Source of the DNA: Burkholderiaceae bacterium
Lineage (GTDB): Bacteria; Pseudomonadota; Gammaproteobacteria; Burkholderiales; Burkholderiaceae_C
DNA length: 18,149 bases
Reading direction: 5' to 3'
NCBI GenBank assembly: GCA_029864165.1
Contig: JAOTTZ010000005.1
Location: 1 to 18,149, forward strand
Positions 1 to 8,347 of the stretch are shown here, one piece after another. The translations under genes and the position numbers were made by a program. The notes beneath the pieces are model-generated. The model worked only from the letters and a program-made list of their open reading frames with translations. It was not told the origin of the DNA and searched no databases. Every line of letters begins with the position of its first letter. Within the stretch, counting starts at the first letter, position 1.

Positions 1-61
1 CCATTAGAATTGCCCATCATATCCCGGGCTTGGCTGTTCGCCCGACTCTGCACAGCACAGT

Positions 62-616
62 ATGCGCTTATCTTCCAGCTTGTGTTTTCACCGACCGATG
101 GCAACGATCGTTGCGGCAAGCCTGTGCGCGGGTGGTTTGGCAGGCTGCGCCTCATCAGGCAGCCAGGAGAGCTTGCTGGGTTTGATCACGCCCTACCGCA
201 TGGAGGTAGTGCAAGGCAATGTGGTGACGGCCGAGCAGGCGGCGTTGATCAAGCCGGGCATGACCCGCGCGCAGGTGCGCGATGTCCTCGGCTCGCCCAT
301 GCTGGCCGACGTGTTTCATGCCGACCGTTGGGACTATGTATTCACGATCTACCGCCAGGGCGCTGAGCCGCAACGTCGCCACGTCGTCGTGCGGTTCAGT
401 GGCGATAGGTTGCTACGCATGGATGCGCCGGTGCTGCCCGTTGAGCGCGAGTTTGTCAGCTCCATCGATGTCTTCAAGACGCCGCGTAACGCGCCGCCGC
501 TGGCCCTGACCCCAGCGCAGATCGAGGCGTTGCCGCCACCGCCCAAGCCGGCACCGCAGGAGCCGGAGCCCAAAGCGCCGCTGCGCAACTACCCCCCCCT
601 AGAGCCGCAGGGATGA
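62..616 (+). CDS. bamE: BamE (SmpA/OmlA family) outer-membrane lipoprotein
   Basis: Lipoprotein subunit of the BAM complex, which folds beta-barrel proteins into the outer membrane. The 184-residue product has a signal peptide ending in the lipobox LAGC, so Cys29 would be the lipidated residue. It is followed by the SmpA/OmlA domain: [11 protein letters not shown] at about residue 43, then [14 protein letters not shown] and the DRWDYVF strand. The start at 62 is the most upstream start codon in an open frame that begins just after a TAG at 5-7; the alternative ATG at 98 would remove the positive charges of the signal peptide. No clear Shine-Dalgarno is visible. The family core is about 110 residues; the extra length is a C-terminal tail of about 40 residues rich in Pro, Ala and Glu. 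The stop overlaps the dapB start (ATGA), so the two are probably translationally coupled. The identification is secure; the tail's role is unknown. Confidence 0.93.
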   Translation: MRLSSSLCFHRPMATIVAASLCAGGLAGCASSGSQESLLGLITPYRMEVVQGNVVTAEQAALIKPGMTRAQVRDVLGSPMLADVFHADRWDYVFTIYRQGAEPQRRHVVVRFSGDRLLRMDAPVLPVEREFVSSIDVFKTPRNAPPLALTPAQIEALPPPPKPAPQEPEPKAPLRNYPPLEPQG

Positions 617-1449
617 CATCTGTGGCCGGCGCAGCCCGTTTGCGAGTCGCAGTCGCTGGCGCCTCGGGACGTATGGGCCGCACCTTGGTTGAAGCTGTTC
701 TGGCCAGCGATGACTGCGCGCTCGCAGGTGCACTCGACGTGGCGCAGAGTCCATCGGTTGGGCAAGACGCGGCGGCGTTTCTCGGCCGTCCCTGCGGTGT
801 AGTGATCAACTCCGACCTGCGCGCGGGCTTGGCCGATACCCAAGTGCTGATCGACTTCACCCGCCCCGAGGGCACGCTGGGACATTTGGCCTTGTGCCGT
901 GAATTGGGTATCAATGCCGTCGTCGGCACCACCGGTTTCAGCCCGGCTGAGAAAGCCGCGATCGCCGAGCATGCCCGCCACATCGCCATCGTGATGGCAC
1001 CCAATATGAGCGTCGGTGTGAACGTGGTGATGAAGCTCATTGAAATGGCTGCGCGTTCGTTGGGGCAGGGCTACGACATCGAAATCGTCGAGGCACACCA
1101 TCGCCATAAGGTCGATGCACCAAGCGGCACCGCATTGCGGATGGGCGAAGTGATGGCGGGGGCGCTGGGCCGCGACTTGCAGCAGTGTGCGGTCTACGCT
1201 CGAGAGGGCCGCTCGTCGCCCGATGGCGGAGAGCGCGACCCTTCGAGCATAGGCTTTGCCACCGTTCGAGGCGGCGACATCGTCGGTGAACATACCGTCG
1301 TCTTCGCTGGTACAGGCGAACGGGTAGAGATCAGCCACAAAGCGACCAGCCGCGCGATCTATGCACAAGGCAGCTTGCGTGCTACGCGTTTCTTGGCGGA
1401 CAAGGCGAAGGGGCTGTTCGACATGAACGATGTGCTCGGCCTAGCCTGA
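613..1449 (+). CDS. dapB: 4-hydroxy-tetrahydrodipicolinate reductase
   Basis: Cytoplasmic NAD(P)H-dependent reductase of the lysine/diaminopimelate pathway, which supplies lysine and the DAP of peptidoglycan. The 278-residue product is of normal length. The dinucleotide-binding loop GASGRMG lies at residues 16-22, GTTG at 105-108, and the catalytic signature [15 protein letters not shown] at 160-174, where His162 and Lys166 match the proton donor and substrate Lys of E. coli DapB (His159 and Lys163). The C-terminal [11 protein letters not shown] ending is typical. The ATG at 613 overlaps the bamE TGA, and no separate promoter is needed. Product identity is secure; the choice of start depends on the overlap and on the short leader before the Rossmann fold. 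Confidence 0.97.
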   Translation: MTSVAGAARLRVAVAGASGRMGRTLVEAVLASDDCALAGALDVAQSPSVGQDAAAFLGRPCGVVINSDLRAGLADTQVLIDFTRPEGTLGHLALCRELGINAVVGTTGFSPAEKAAIAEHARHIAIVMAPNMSVGVNVVMKLIEMAARSLGQGYDIEIVEAHHRHKVDAPSGTALRMGEVMAGALGRDLQQCAVYAREGRSSPDGGERDPSSIGFATVRGGDIVGEHTVVFAGTGERVEISHKATSRAIYAQGSLRATRFLADKAKGLFDMNDVLGLA

Positions 1450-1481
1450 ATTCTTGACCGATTGTTTTGACCCCTAACGCA

Positions 1482-2135
1482 ATGGCCGGGTTTGAAAGTT
1501 TCTGGCTTCAGGGTGACGCGATCACGCATGCGGTCGCGCTGCTACTGTTCTTGATGTCGGTCAGCGCCTGGGTCATGATTTTCTGGAAGGGTTGGTTGCT
1601 GCGCCGCGCGCGCGCCGACATCGAGCGCGGCGTACCCGCCTTTTGGACGGCTCCTGGTTTTGACGCCGGTCGCGCAAGGCTTGCGCTGTTGGATCGCGAA
1701 AATATCCTGTTGCCGCTGGTGGACGCAGCAACCAGCAGTGCCGTCGGCGATACGCTGGAAGCCCGCGGCCACCTTGCTTCACAGCTCACACGCCGCTTGC
1801 GTGTTGCACTGCATGCTGCATTGGCACATCTGCAGATCGGGCAGGTGCTGCTGGCTTCGATCGGTAGCACAGCACCTTTCGTCGGATTGTTCGGCACCGT
1901 CTGGGGGATCTACCATGCGCTGGTCGACATTTCGTCTGGCGGGGCGATGGCTATCGACAAAATCGCCGGGCCGGTCGGCGAAGCGCTGGTCATGACCGCC
2001 GCTGGCTTGGCGGTGGCGATACCCGCAGTTTTGGGCTACAACGTCTTCGGCAAGATGATTGGCGCAGCGGAGGCCGAACTCGAAGGCTTTGCCCACGATC
2101 TGCGCGAGGTGGTCTCAAGCGCAGCGGCGCACTGA
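1482..2135 (+). CDS. exbB: MotA/TolQ/ExbB proton-channel family protein
   Basis: Inner-membrane component of a proton-driven energising complex of the ExbBD/TolQR type. From the ATG at 1482 it has 217 residues with three predicted membrane segments at about 15-37, 120-145 and 165-188. The family signature STAPFVGLFGTVWGI (129-143) and the following AGPVGEALVMTAAGLAVAIPA stretch are clear. A TTG at 1467 would add five residues, but MAGFESFW is the more natural N-terminus; neither has a strong ribosome-binding site. It lies 32 nt after dapB and 2 nt before exbD. No tonB, tolA, tolB or pal gene is in the window, so whether it serves TonB receptors or the Tol system cannot be decided here. The exbB name is by family and context. 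Confidence 0.9.
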   Translation: MAGFESFWLQGDAITHAVALLLFLMSVSAWVMIFWKGWLLRRARADIERGVPAFWTAPGFDAGRARLALLDRENILLPLVDAATSSAVGDTLEARGHLASQLTRRLRVALHAALAHLQIGQVLLASIGSTAPFVGLFGTVWGIYHALVDISSGGAMAIDKIAGPVGEALVMTAAGLAVAIPAVLGYNVFGKMIGAAEAELEGFAHDLREVVSSAAAH

Positions 2136-2137
2136 CC

Positions 2138-2572
<435 letters not shown>

Positions 2573-2575
2573 TCT

Positions 2576-2607
2576 ACTGCGGCTATTGTTGTCTTTAGCG
2601 GCGCAGT
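2576..2607. terminator. Possible stem-loop between exbD and the permease gene
   Basis: An imperfect inverted repeat pairs ACTGCGGCT (2576-2584) with AGCGGCGCAGT (2597-2607): nine base pairs with a two-base bulge and a 12-base loop. It sits between two convergent genes and overlaps the permease stop codon. There is no T-tract on either strand, so it is at best a weak or Rho-assisted bidirectional terminator. Confidence 0.3.
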
Positions 2608-5153
2608 GTCTCCACCACAGGGCAGCGTAACACATCGCGCAAACTCCACCACCCCGCCGAAAGTGCCAGCAATGCGCCTACCGCGCTGCTGGCCAGCGGC
2701 ACCCACAGTGCGGGTGCCCAGTTGAACTCGAACACGTAGCGCGCCAGCGCCCAACCCACGGCAATCGCGGCTATTGAGGCCAGCAAGCCGGCGAGCGCGC
2801 CCACGGCCAGCAACTCGGCGCGCTGAACGCGCGCCAACAGCGTCCTGCTGGCGCCCAGCGCACGCATGACGGCATACTCGTGCGTGCGCGCCTCGCAGGT
2901 CGCGGTCAGTGCAACGAACAGCACCACCAACCCAGCGGCCAGTGCGAAGCCGAACAGCAGTTCAACCGCGCCGATCACCAGCGCCAGCACACGCTGCACC
3001 TGCGCGATAGAAGCCGATATATCGACGTTGGTGACGTTGGGAAAGTCGCGGCTGAGGGCGTTGTCGAAGCGCGTCGCGAACTCGCCAGCCTCGGGTACAC
3101 GAAACGCCGCGATGTAGCTGACTGGGTAGCCATGCCACTGCGAACGCGGGAATAGCACGAAGAAGTTGACGCGCATCGAGCTCCAATCGACCTTGCGCAG
3201 GCTCGTGATGCATCCACCTGCCGTGCTGCCTGCAATGTCAAAGCTCAGGCAGTCGCCAAGCTTCAAACCCAAGTCTTTTGCCAGCCCGTCTTCGACGCTG
3301 AGGGCCCCCGGTTCGTCGGCTTGCCAGCGCCCGGCGCTGATTTCGTTGTGCTCTGGCTGCTGAGCCGTGTGGCTCAGATTGAACTCGCGCTCGACCAAGC
3401 GCTTGGCACGTGCGTTGGTGAAACCTGTGGGAGAAACCTCCTCGCCATTGATCGCCAGCAGGCGCCCGCGGATCATCGGATACCAATCGAATTTATCGAT
3501 GCCGCTGGCGCGCAAGCGCTCTAGAAACGCCGCGCTCTGCTCGGGCTGTACGTTGATGACGAAACGATTGGGCGCGTCCGGCGGTGTGGCCTGACGCCAA
3601 CTGGAAATCAAGTCGGTGCGCAACAGTACCAGCAACGTGAGCGCAAGCAGCCCCAAGCCCAGCGCAGCAACCTGCAACATGACGTAGGTCGGTCTGGCCG
3701 CGATCTGTCGTGTGGCCAGCACCATCCAGCGCGGCGCGCGCGATTCCGGCACCGCTCGGCGCAGCACTTGCACGGCTACCCAGGCAGCGGCCGCAAACAC
3801 CAGCGCGGCGGCTGAAAAACCGCCGACGGCAATCAGCCCCAGCTTCAAGTCGCTGGCCACGACGATCAGCAAAGCGAAAAAGCCCAGCGTGCTGGCCGAC
3901 AGCACGGCCAGCGAAGCGGGCTTGAGGGCGCCTACGTCGCGCCTGATCACTCGCAGCGGCGACACGCGGGCCAGCTGCAACACCGGCGGCAAGCCAAAGC
4001 CAATCAATAGCGTCAGACCGACCCCGGTGCCAAACAGCACTGGCCACGCGCTGGCGGGCGGCAAAGAGGTCACTACCAACCCCGCCAACAACCAGACAAA
4101 GACGTAGTGCACTGCGAGGCCCAGCAGCACACCGGCCAAGCTGGCCAACAAACCGACAACGAGAAATTCACCCAAGTATTGCGCGCTGATAGCGCGCTGC
4201 GGCTGGCCGAGCACGCGCAGCATGGCGCAGTCGTCGAGGCGCCGGCTGGCGAACTCGCGCGAGGCAATGGCCACGGCCACCGCGGCCAGCAGCGCCACCA
4301 GCAAGGCGACCAGACGTAAAAAATGCTCGGCACGGTCCAGCGTTCTACGCAACTCCGGACGGCCAGACTCGAGCGATTCGACGCGCACCCCGCGCAGCGA
4401 CTTTGCTTTCATCTGCGCTTTCACCCAATCGACGAACTGGCGCACCGCCAAGGGGCGCCCTGGCGGCGCGGCCACGGCCAAGCGGTAGGTCACGCGGCTG
4501 GCCGGTTGGATGAGGCCGGTCGCGGCCAGGTCCGCATGGCTCAGCATGACACGCGGTGCAAGGTTCATGAAACCCATTCCTCGGTCAGGCTCGATGACGA
4601 TGAGCTGCGTCACGCGCAGTGACGCTTCTCCGAGTAGTAGCGTGTCGCCGATGCGCAGGTTCAGGGCGCCCAGCAGCCCGGCGTCGACCCACACTTGCCC
4701 TGGCGCGGGCGACGCTACGACATTCCGTACCGGCGCATCTGTGTTGGCCTTGAGCTGCAAGCGGCCGTACAGCGGGTAGTCCACGGTCACGCTCTTGACA
4801 GCCACCAGCTTGGAGGCCGCGCCGCGCTCGGCTGTGGCGCGCGCCATGCTGGGGAAACTGGTGCTTGTGGCCCACCGCAGCCCGAGCGACTCGGCGCGTT
4901 GGGTAAACGCAAGCGGCGCCGGCTTGTCGCTGCGGATGACGATATCGCCGCCCAGCAACTGCAACGCGTCACGCGACAGTCCGTTGTTGAGCCGGTCGGT
5001 GAAAAATCCCACCGCCGTGAGTGCAGCGACTGCCAAGGTAACCGCCAGCATCAGCAAGCGCAGTTCGCCAGCGCGCAAGTCGCGCGCGAACTGGCGCGCG
5101 GTAAGCCGCCACCAGGCCGGGGCAAAAGGGGGTGTCAGCGCTTGGGTCGTCAT
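2595..5153 (-). CDS. FtsX-type ABC transporter permease (YbbP-like)
   Basis: Large inner-membrane permease of the MacB/FtsX-like ABC class. From the ATG at 5153 it has 852 residues: a first membrane helix at about 32-51, a long periplasmic region, a first FtsX domain starting near 278 that carries the coupling-loop motif LRVLGQ at about 311-316, several further helices, a second periplasmic region, and a second FtsX domain from about 719 with the paralogous MRALGAS near 762. The frame is open up to 5276, but those 41 extra residues would overlap crcB and do not look like the family N-terminus. The start lies 19 nt after the crcB stop. Relatives (E. coli YbbP) work with an ATPase such as YbbA; no ATPase gene is present in the window. 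Substrate unknown. Confidence 0.88.
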   Translation of the reverse strand: MTTQALTPPFAPAWWRLTARQFARDLRAGELRLLMLAVTLAVAALTAVGFFTDRLNNGLSRDALQLLGGDIVIRSDKPAPLAFTQRAESLGLRWATSTSFPSMARATAERGAASKLVAVKSVTVDYPLYGRLQLKANTDAPVRNVVASPAPGQVWVDAGLLGALNLRIGDTLLLGEASLRVTQLIVIEPDRGMGFMNLAPRVMLSHADLAATGLIQPASRVTYRLAVAAPPGRPLAVRQFVDWVKAQMKAKSLRGVRVESLESGRPELRRTLDRAEHFLRLVALLVALLAAVAVAIASREFASRRLDDCAMLRVLGQPQRAISAQYLGEFLVVGLLASLAGVLLGLAVHYVFVWLLAGLVVTSLPPASAWPVLFGTGVGLTLLIGFGLPPVLQLARVSPLRVIRRDVGALKPASLAVLSASTLGFFALLIVVASDLKLGLIAVGGFSAAALVFAAAAWVAVQVLRRAVPESRAPRWMVLATRQIAARPTYVMLQVAALGLGLLALTLLVLLRTDLISSWRQATPPDAPNRFVINVQPEQSAAFLERLRASGIDKFDWYPMIRGRLLAINGEEVSPTGFTNARAKRLVEREFNLSHTAQQPEHNEISAGRWQADEPGALSVEDGLAKDLGLKLGDCLSFDIAGSTAGGCITSLRKVDWSSMRVNFFVLFPRSQWHGYPVSYIAAFRVPEAGEFATRFDNALSRDFPNVTNVDISASIAQVQRVLALVIGAVELLFGFALAAGLVVLFVALTATCEARTHEYAVMRALGASRTLLARVQRAELLAVGALAGLLASIAAIAVGWALARYVFEFNWAPALWVPLASSAVGALLALSAGWWSLRDVLRCPVVETLRR

Positions 5154-5172
5154 CGAATGACCAAGCGCAGCC

Positions 5173-5562
5173 TCAGCCCAGGCAAGCCCGCGCCAGTTGT
5201 ACGCCGAGCGCAGCGCAGCCAAGCGCGCCCAGCACATTGGCGAGCGTGTGCAGCATGGCCAGTCCCAACGCGCCACGCTGCAGCAACTGTAGCGATTCGG
5301 CCGAGTAGGCGGAGAAAGTTGTCAGGCCGCCGAGCAGTCCGGTGACCAAAAGCAAACGCAGCAGTTCGTTCGGCACGCGGCCAAACCCCACCAGCGCGGC
5401 CCCAATGAACAGCCCCCCCAAACAGTTGACCGCCAATGTGCCCAACGGGAACCCCGCCCACAAGGGGTTGATCCACCACGCTACGCCCCAGCGCGCCAAG
5501 CCACCCAGGCCCGAACCTAGCGCTACCGCGAGGGCTTGCAGCCAGCCAGCGTAGTGCGTCAT
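5173..5562 (-). CDS. crcB: Fluoride ion channel CrcB/Fluc
   Basis: Small inner-membrane protein of 129 residues with four predicted helices; the family forms dual-topology dimers that let toxic fluoride leave the cell. Family motifs are present: GSGLGGLARW near the N-terminus, PLGTLAVNCLGG around 39-50 with the conserved Asn, and TGLLGGLTTFSAYS around 74-87 with the TTFS segment. The start ATG at 5562 has a good Shine-Dalgarno, AGGAG, at 5573-5569, which overlaps the thrC TAG, so translation is probably coupled to thrC. No fluoride riboswitch precedes it, which fits its internal place in an amino-acid operon. Identity is secure; inclusion in the same transcript is inferred from spacing. Confidence 0.94.
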   Translation of the reverse strand: MTHYAGWLQALAVALGSGLGGLARWGVAWWINPLWAGFPLGTLAVNCLGGLFIGAALVGFGRVPNELLRLLLVTGLLGGLTTFSAYSAESLQLLQRGALGLAMLHTLANVLGALGCAALGVQLARACLG

Positions 5563-5568
5563 GACAGG

Positions 5569-5573
5569 CTCCT
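5569..5573 (-). promoter_or_regulatory. Ribosome-binding site of crcB inside the thrC stop region
   Basis: The minus strand reads AGGAG, six bases before the crcB ATG, and it shares bases with the thrC stop codon TAG (5574-5572). This supports the crcB start and coupling with thrC. Confidence 0.7.
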
Positions 5574-6981
5574 AGAGCGCATGCTCGGCGATGTATTGCT
5601 TGACCGAATTCACGTCGGCAGGCATCACGGCAAAGCGCCTGGGCAAGCGCTCGATGCCCTCAAGTGCTGCTGGACGTGTTGGTGCCCGCCCCAAAGCCTC
5701 GTGGATGGTGTCGGCAAATTTGACCGGCTGCGCTGTCTCCAGCACGATCATGGGCACATCCGGCGCCAGGTACTCGCGCGCCACCTTCAGGCCGTCGGCG
5801 GTATGGGGGTCGACCATCACGCCGTGCTGCCGGTACACGTCAGAAATCGTCGCCAACCGGTCGGCGTGGGTGCTGCTGCCCGACACGAATCCGAAGCTGG
5901 GCAATTGCGCGCGCGCCGTAGCGTCCAAGGTGAACGTGCCTTCGCGCTCGAGCGACTGGGCAAACAACTCGCGCACGCGCGCGCTGTCGCGTCCCAGCAA
6001 GTCAAAAACAAAGCGCTCGAAGTTCGAGGCTTTGGAGATATCCATCGACGGACTCGATGTTTCGTACGTCTCGGCACTTTTCCGCACGCGGTAGGTGCCG
6101 GTACGAAAGAACTCGTCGAGGACGTCGTTTTCGTTCGTGGCCAGCACCAGTTGACGGATCGGCAGGCCCATGCAACGCGCCACGTGACCGGCGCAGATAT
6201 TGCCGAAGTTGCCCGAGGGTACGGCAAAGCTTACCCACTGGTCGTTCGACGCCGTCGCCTGAAAGTAGCCGCTGAAGTAATACACGACTTGCGCCAACAA
6301 GCGCGCCCAATTGATCGAATTGACAGTGCCTATCTTGTGACGGCGCTTGAAATCGAGATCGTTGGAAACCGCCTTGACGATGTCTTGGCAGTCGTCGAAC
6401 ACGCCCTCGACGGCGATGTTGTGGATATTGGCGTCTTGCAAGCTGAACATCTGCGCTTGCTGGAAAGGGCTCATGCGGCCCTTGGGCGAGAGCATGAACA
6501 CGCGCACGCCCTGCTTACCGCGCATGGCGTATTCGGCGGCGCTGCCCGTGTCGCCGGAGGTCGCGCCCAGGATGTTCATCTGTTCGCCCCGGCGCTTGAG
6601 TTCGTACTCGAACAAGTTGCCGAGCAACTGCATCGCGACGTCTTTAAAGGCTAGCGTGGGGCCGTTGGACAGCCCGAGTAGCGACAGCCCCGTGCCCAAG
6701 GCTTTGAGCGGCGTGATCTCCAACGTGCCGAAGATGTGCGCGTTGTAGGTCTTGGCAACGAGCGCTCTCAGCTCCGCGGGAGCGATGTCGTCGATGTAGA
6801 GCGAAAGGACTTCGAAGGCAAGCTCGGCATAGCTCAGGCCGCGCCACCTTGCCAGCGCCGCGGTGCCTACGCGCGGATAGTGTGCTGGAAGGTACAGGCC
6901 ACCGTCGGGGGCCAGGCCTTCAAGGAGAATTTCGGAAAAGCGCCTCGGCGTGGCGTCACCGCGCGTGCTCAAGTATTGCAA
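5572..6981 (-). CDS. thrC: Threonine synthase
   Basis: PLP-dependent enzyme that converts O-phosphohomoserine to threonine, the last step of the pathway. The 469-residue length fits the longer ThrC class. The N-terminus reads MQYLSTRGDATPRRF, the PLP-binding Lys is Lys113 in PTLAFKDVAMQ, GATSGDTGSAAEYA follows, and SGNFGNICAG is the phosphate-binding loop. The start codon is TTG: no ATG occurs before the conserved STRG motif, and an AAGGA Shine-Dalgarno lies at 6994-6990, eight bases upstream. It begins 24 nt after the hom stop and ends 9 nt before crcB. Identity is secure. Confidence 0.97.
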   Translation of the reverse strand: MQYLSTRGDATPRRFSEILLEGLAPDGGLYLPAHYPRVGTAALARWRGLSYAELAFEVLSLYIDDIAPAELRALVAKTYNAHIFGTLEITPLKALGTGLSLLGLSNGPTLAFKDVAMQLLGNLFEYELKRRGEQMNILGATSGDTGSAAEYAMRGKQGVRVFMLSPKGRMSPFQQAQMFSLQDANIHNIAVEGVFDDCQDIVKAVSNDLDFKRRHKIGTVNSINWARLLAQVVYYFSGYFQATASNDQWVSFAVPSGNFGNICAGHVARCMGLPIRQLVLATNENDVLDEFFRTGTYRVRKSAETYETSSPSMDISKASNFERFVFDLLGRDSARVRELFAQSLEREGTFTLDATARAQLPSFGFVSGSSTHADRLATISDVYRQHGVMVDPHTADGLKVAREYLAPDVPMIVLETAQPVKFADTIHEALGRAPTRPAALEGIERLPRRFAVMPADVNSVKQYIAEHAL

Positions 6982-6989
6982 GTGCCAGG

Positions 6990-6994
6990 TCCTT
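6990..6994 (-). promoter_or_regulatory. Ribosome-binding site supporting the TTG start of thrC
   Basis: The minus strand reads AAGGA, eight bases before TTG at 6981. With the conserved N-terminal ISTRG/LSTRG-type sequence directly after the TTG, it fixes this rare start codon. Confidence 0.65.
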
Positions 6995-7005
6995 TGGGCG
7001 GGGGC

Positions 7006-8328
7006 TTAACTCAAGTCTTCTTTGCGGATGCGAACGATGGGCGCCAACACGGTTGTTAACGCCTGCATTCTCAAAACGCTTGTGTTCATGCGCTCTTCCA
7101 CGGTGTCGTGGGTGAGAATGATGACGTCGGTCTGCGTCACGTCGCCCGCCGACGCACGTTGGAGCAAAGCGTCGATGGAGATGTCGTGCTCGGCCAGGAT
7201 GCCGGTGATGCGTGCGAGCACGCCCGTCTGGTCAGATACCACCAGTCGGAGGTAGAACGCGGTGGTCACTTTCTCGATGGGCAGGATGGGTATGCTGGCC
7301 ATGGCGTCGGGCTGGAAGGCCAGGTGCGGTACGCGGTGTTCGGGGTCGGCCGTGTGCAATCGCGTGATATCGACCAAGTCGGCCACGACCGCCGATGCCG
7401 TGGGTTCAGCGCCGGCACCCTTGCCATAGTAAAGCGTCGTGCCGACAGCGTCGCCGTGCACCACCACCGCGTTCATTGCGCCTTCGACGTTGGCAATCAG
7501 TCGCTTGCTCGCGACCAGCGTAGGGTGCACGCGCAACTCGATGCCGTGTTCGGCGCGCTTGGTGATGCCGAGCAGCTTGATGCGGTAGCCGAGTTGTTCA
7601 GCGTAGGCGATATCGGCCGCCTGCAGCCGGGAAATACCCTCGACGTAGACCTTGTCGAACTGCACCGGGATGCCAAACGCTATGGCACTCATGATGGTGG
7701 CCTTGTGCGCGGCGTCAACGCCTTCGATATCGAAGCTCGGGTCGGCCTCGGCGTAACCCAGGCGCTGCGCTTCCTTCAACGCGACGTCGAAGTCCAGCCC
7801 CTTGGCGCGCATCTCCGAGAGGATGAAATTCGTCGTGCCGTTGATGATTCCGGCAATCCACTCGATGCGGTTGGCGGTGAGCCCTTCGCGCAGCGCTTTG
7901 ATGATAGGAATGCCGCCAGCCACCGCCGCCTCGAACGCGACCATCACGCCCTTGTCGCGTGCCGCCGCGAATATCTCCGTGCCGTGCACCGCCAACAAGG
8001 CTTTGTTGGCCGTGACCACATGCTTGCCCGTGGCAAGAGCTTGCATCACGAGGGTGCGCGCGATACCGTAGCCCCCTATCAACTCGATGACGATGTCGAT
8101 CTCTGGGTTGGCAATCACCTCGCGCGCGTCGCCGACGATTTTCACGCCCTTTGCGCCTGCAGCCGCGGTCACCGCTTGAGCGCGCGCAGTGTCGAGATCG
8201 GCCACCATCGTGATCTCGATACCGCGCCCGGCGCGGCGGCGTATTTCCTCCTGGTTGCGGCGCAGCACGTTGAAGGTGCCGGTGCCGACGGTACCGATGC
8301 CGAGCAAGCCGGCCTGGATGGGTTTCAT
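7006..8328 (-). CDS. hom: Homoserine dehydrogenase
   Basis: NAD(P)-dependent enzyme that reduces aspartate semialdehyde to homoserine, the branch point to threonine and methionine. From the ATG at 8328 it has 440 residues: Rossmann motif GIGTVG (10-15), catalytic-domain motif NGTTN (163-167), and EGVDAAHK with Asp205 and Lys209 matching the catalytic pair of the family. An ACT domain spans about 356-435 (SDQTGVLARITGIL) and would mediate allosteric feedback, probably by threonine. The frame is open to 8358, but MKPIQAGLLGIG is the usual N-terminus and has AAGGA ten bases upstream (8343-8339). The gene follows alaA by 19 nt and is a monofunctional Hom without an aspartokinase domain. Confidence 0.96.
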   Translation of the reverse strand: MKPIQAGLLGIGTVGTGTFNVLRRNQEEIRRRAGRGIEITMVADLDTARAQAVTAAAGAKGVKIVGDAREVIANPEIDIVIELIGGYGIARTLVMQALATGKHVVTANKALLAVHGTEIFAAARDKGVMVAFEAAVAGGIPIIKALREGLTANRIEWIAGIINGTTNFILSEMRAKGLDFDVALKEAQRLGYAEADPSFDIEGVDAAHKATIMSAIAFGIPVQFDKVYVEGISRLQAADIAYAEQLGYRIKLLGITKRAEHGIELRVHPTLVASKRLIANVEGAMNAVVVHGDAVGTTLYYGKGAGAEPTASAVVADLVDITRLHTADPEHRVPHLAFQPDAMASIPILPIEKVTTAFYLRLVVSDQTGVLARITGILAEHDISIDALLQRASAGDVTQTDVIILTHDTVEERMNTSVLRMQALTTVLAPIVRIRKEDLS

Positions 8329-8347
8329 TGCGCGTGAATCCTTCACT

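Noticed and set aside
1..20. Possible start of a divergent minus-strand gene (fur is often divergent from bamE in related genomes); the strand reads ATG ATG GGC AAT from position 20.
   Set aside because: Only six codons are inside the window, there is no Shine-Dalgarno, and they cannot be identified.
5405..5425. C7 run (G7 on the coding strand) in crcB as a phase-variable tract.
   Set aside because: It encodes the conserved GG of the family motif and is shorter than usual contingency tracts; probably plain coding sequence.
5536..6654. Plus-strand open frame of 372 codons opposite thrC.
   Set aside because: It is antisense to a secure gene, has no recognisable domain, and such frames are common in GC-rich DNA.
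7108..8337. Plus-strand open frame of 409 codons opposite hom.
   Set aside because: It covers almost all of hom in antisense, with His/Asp/Arg-rich composition typical of a shadow frame.
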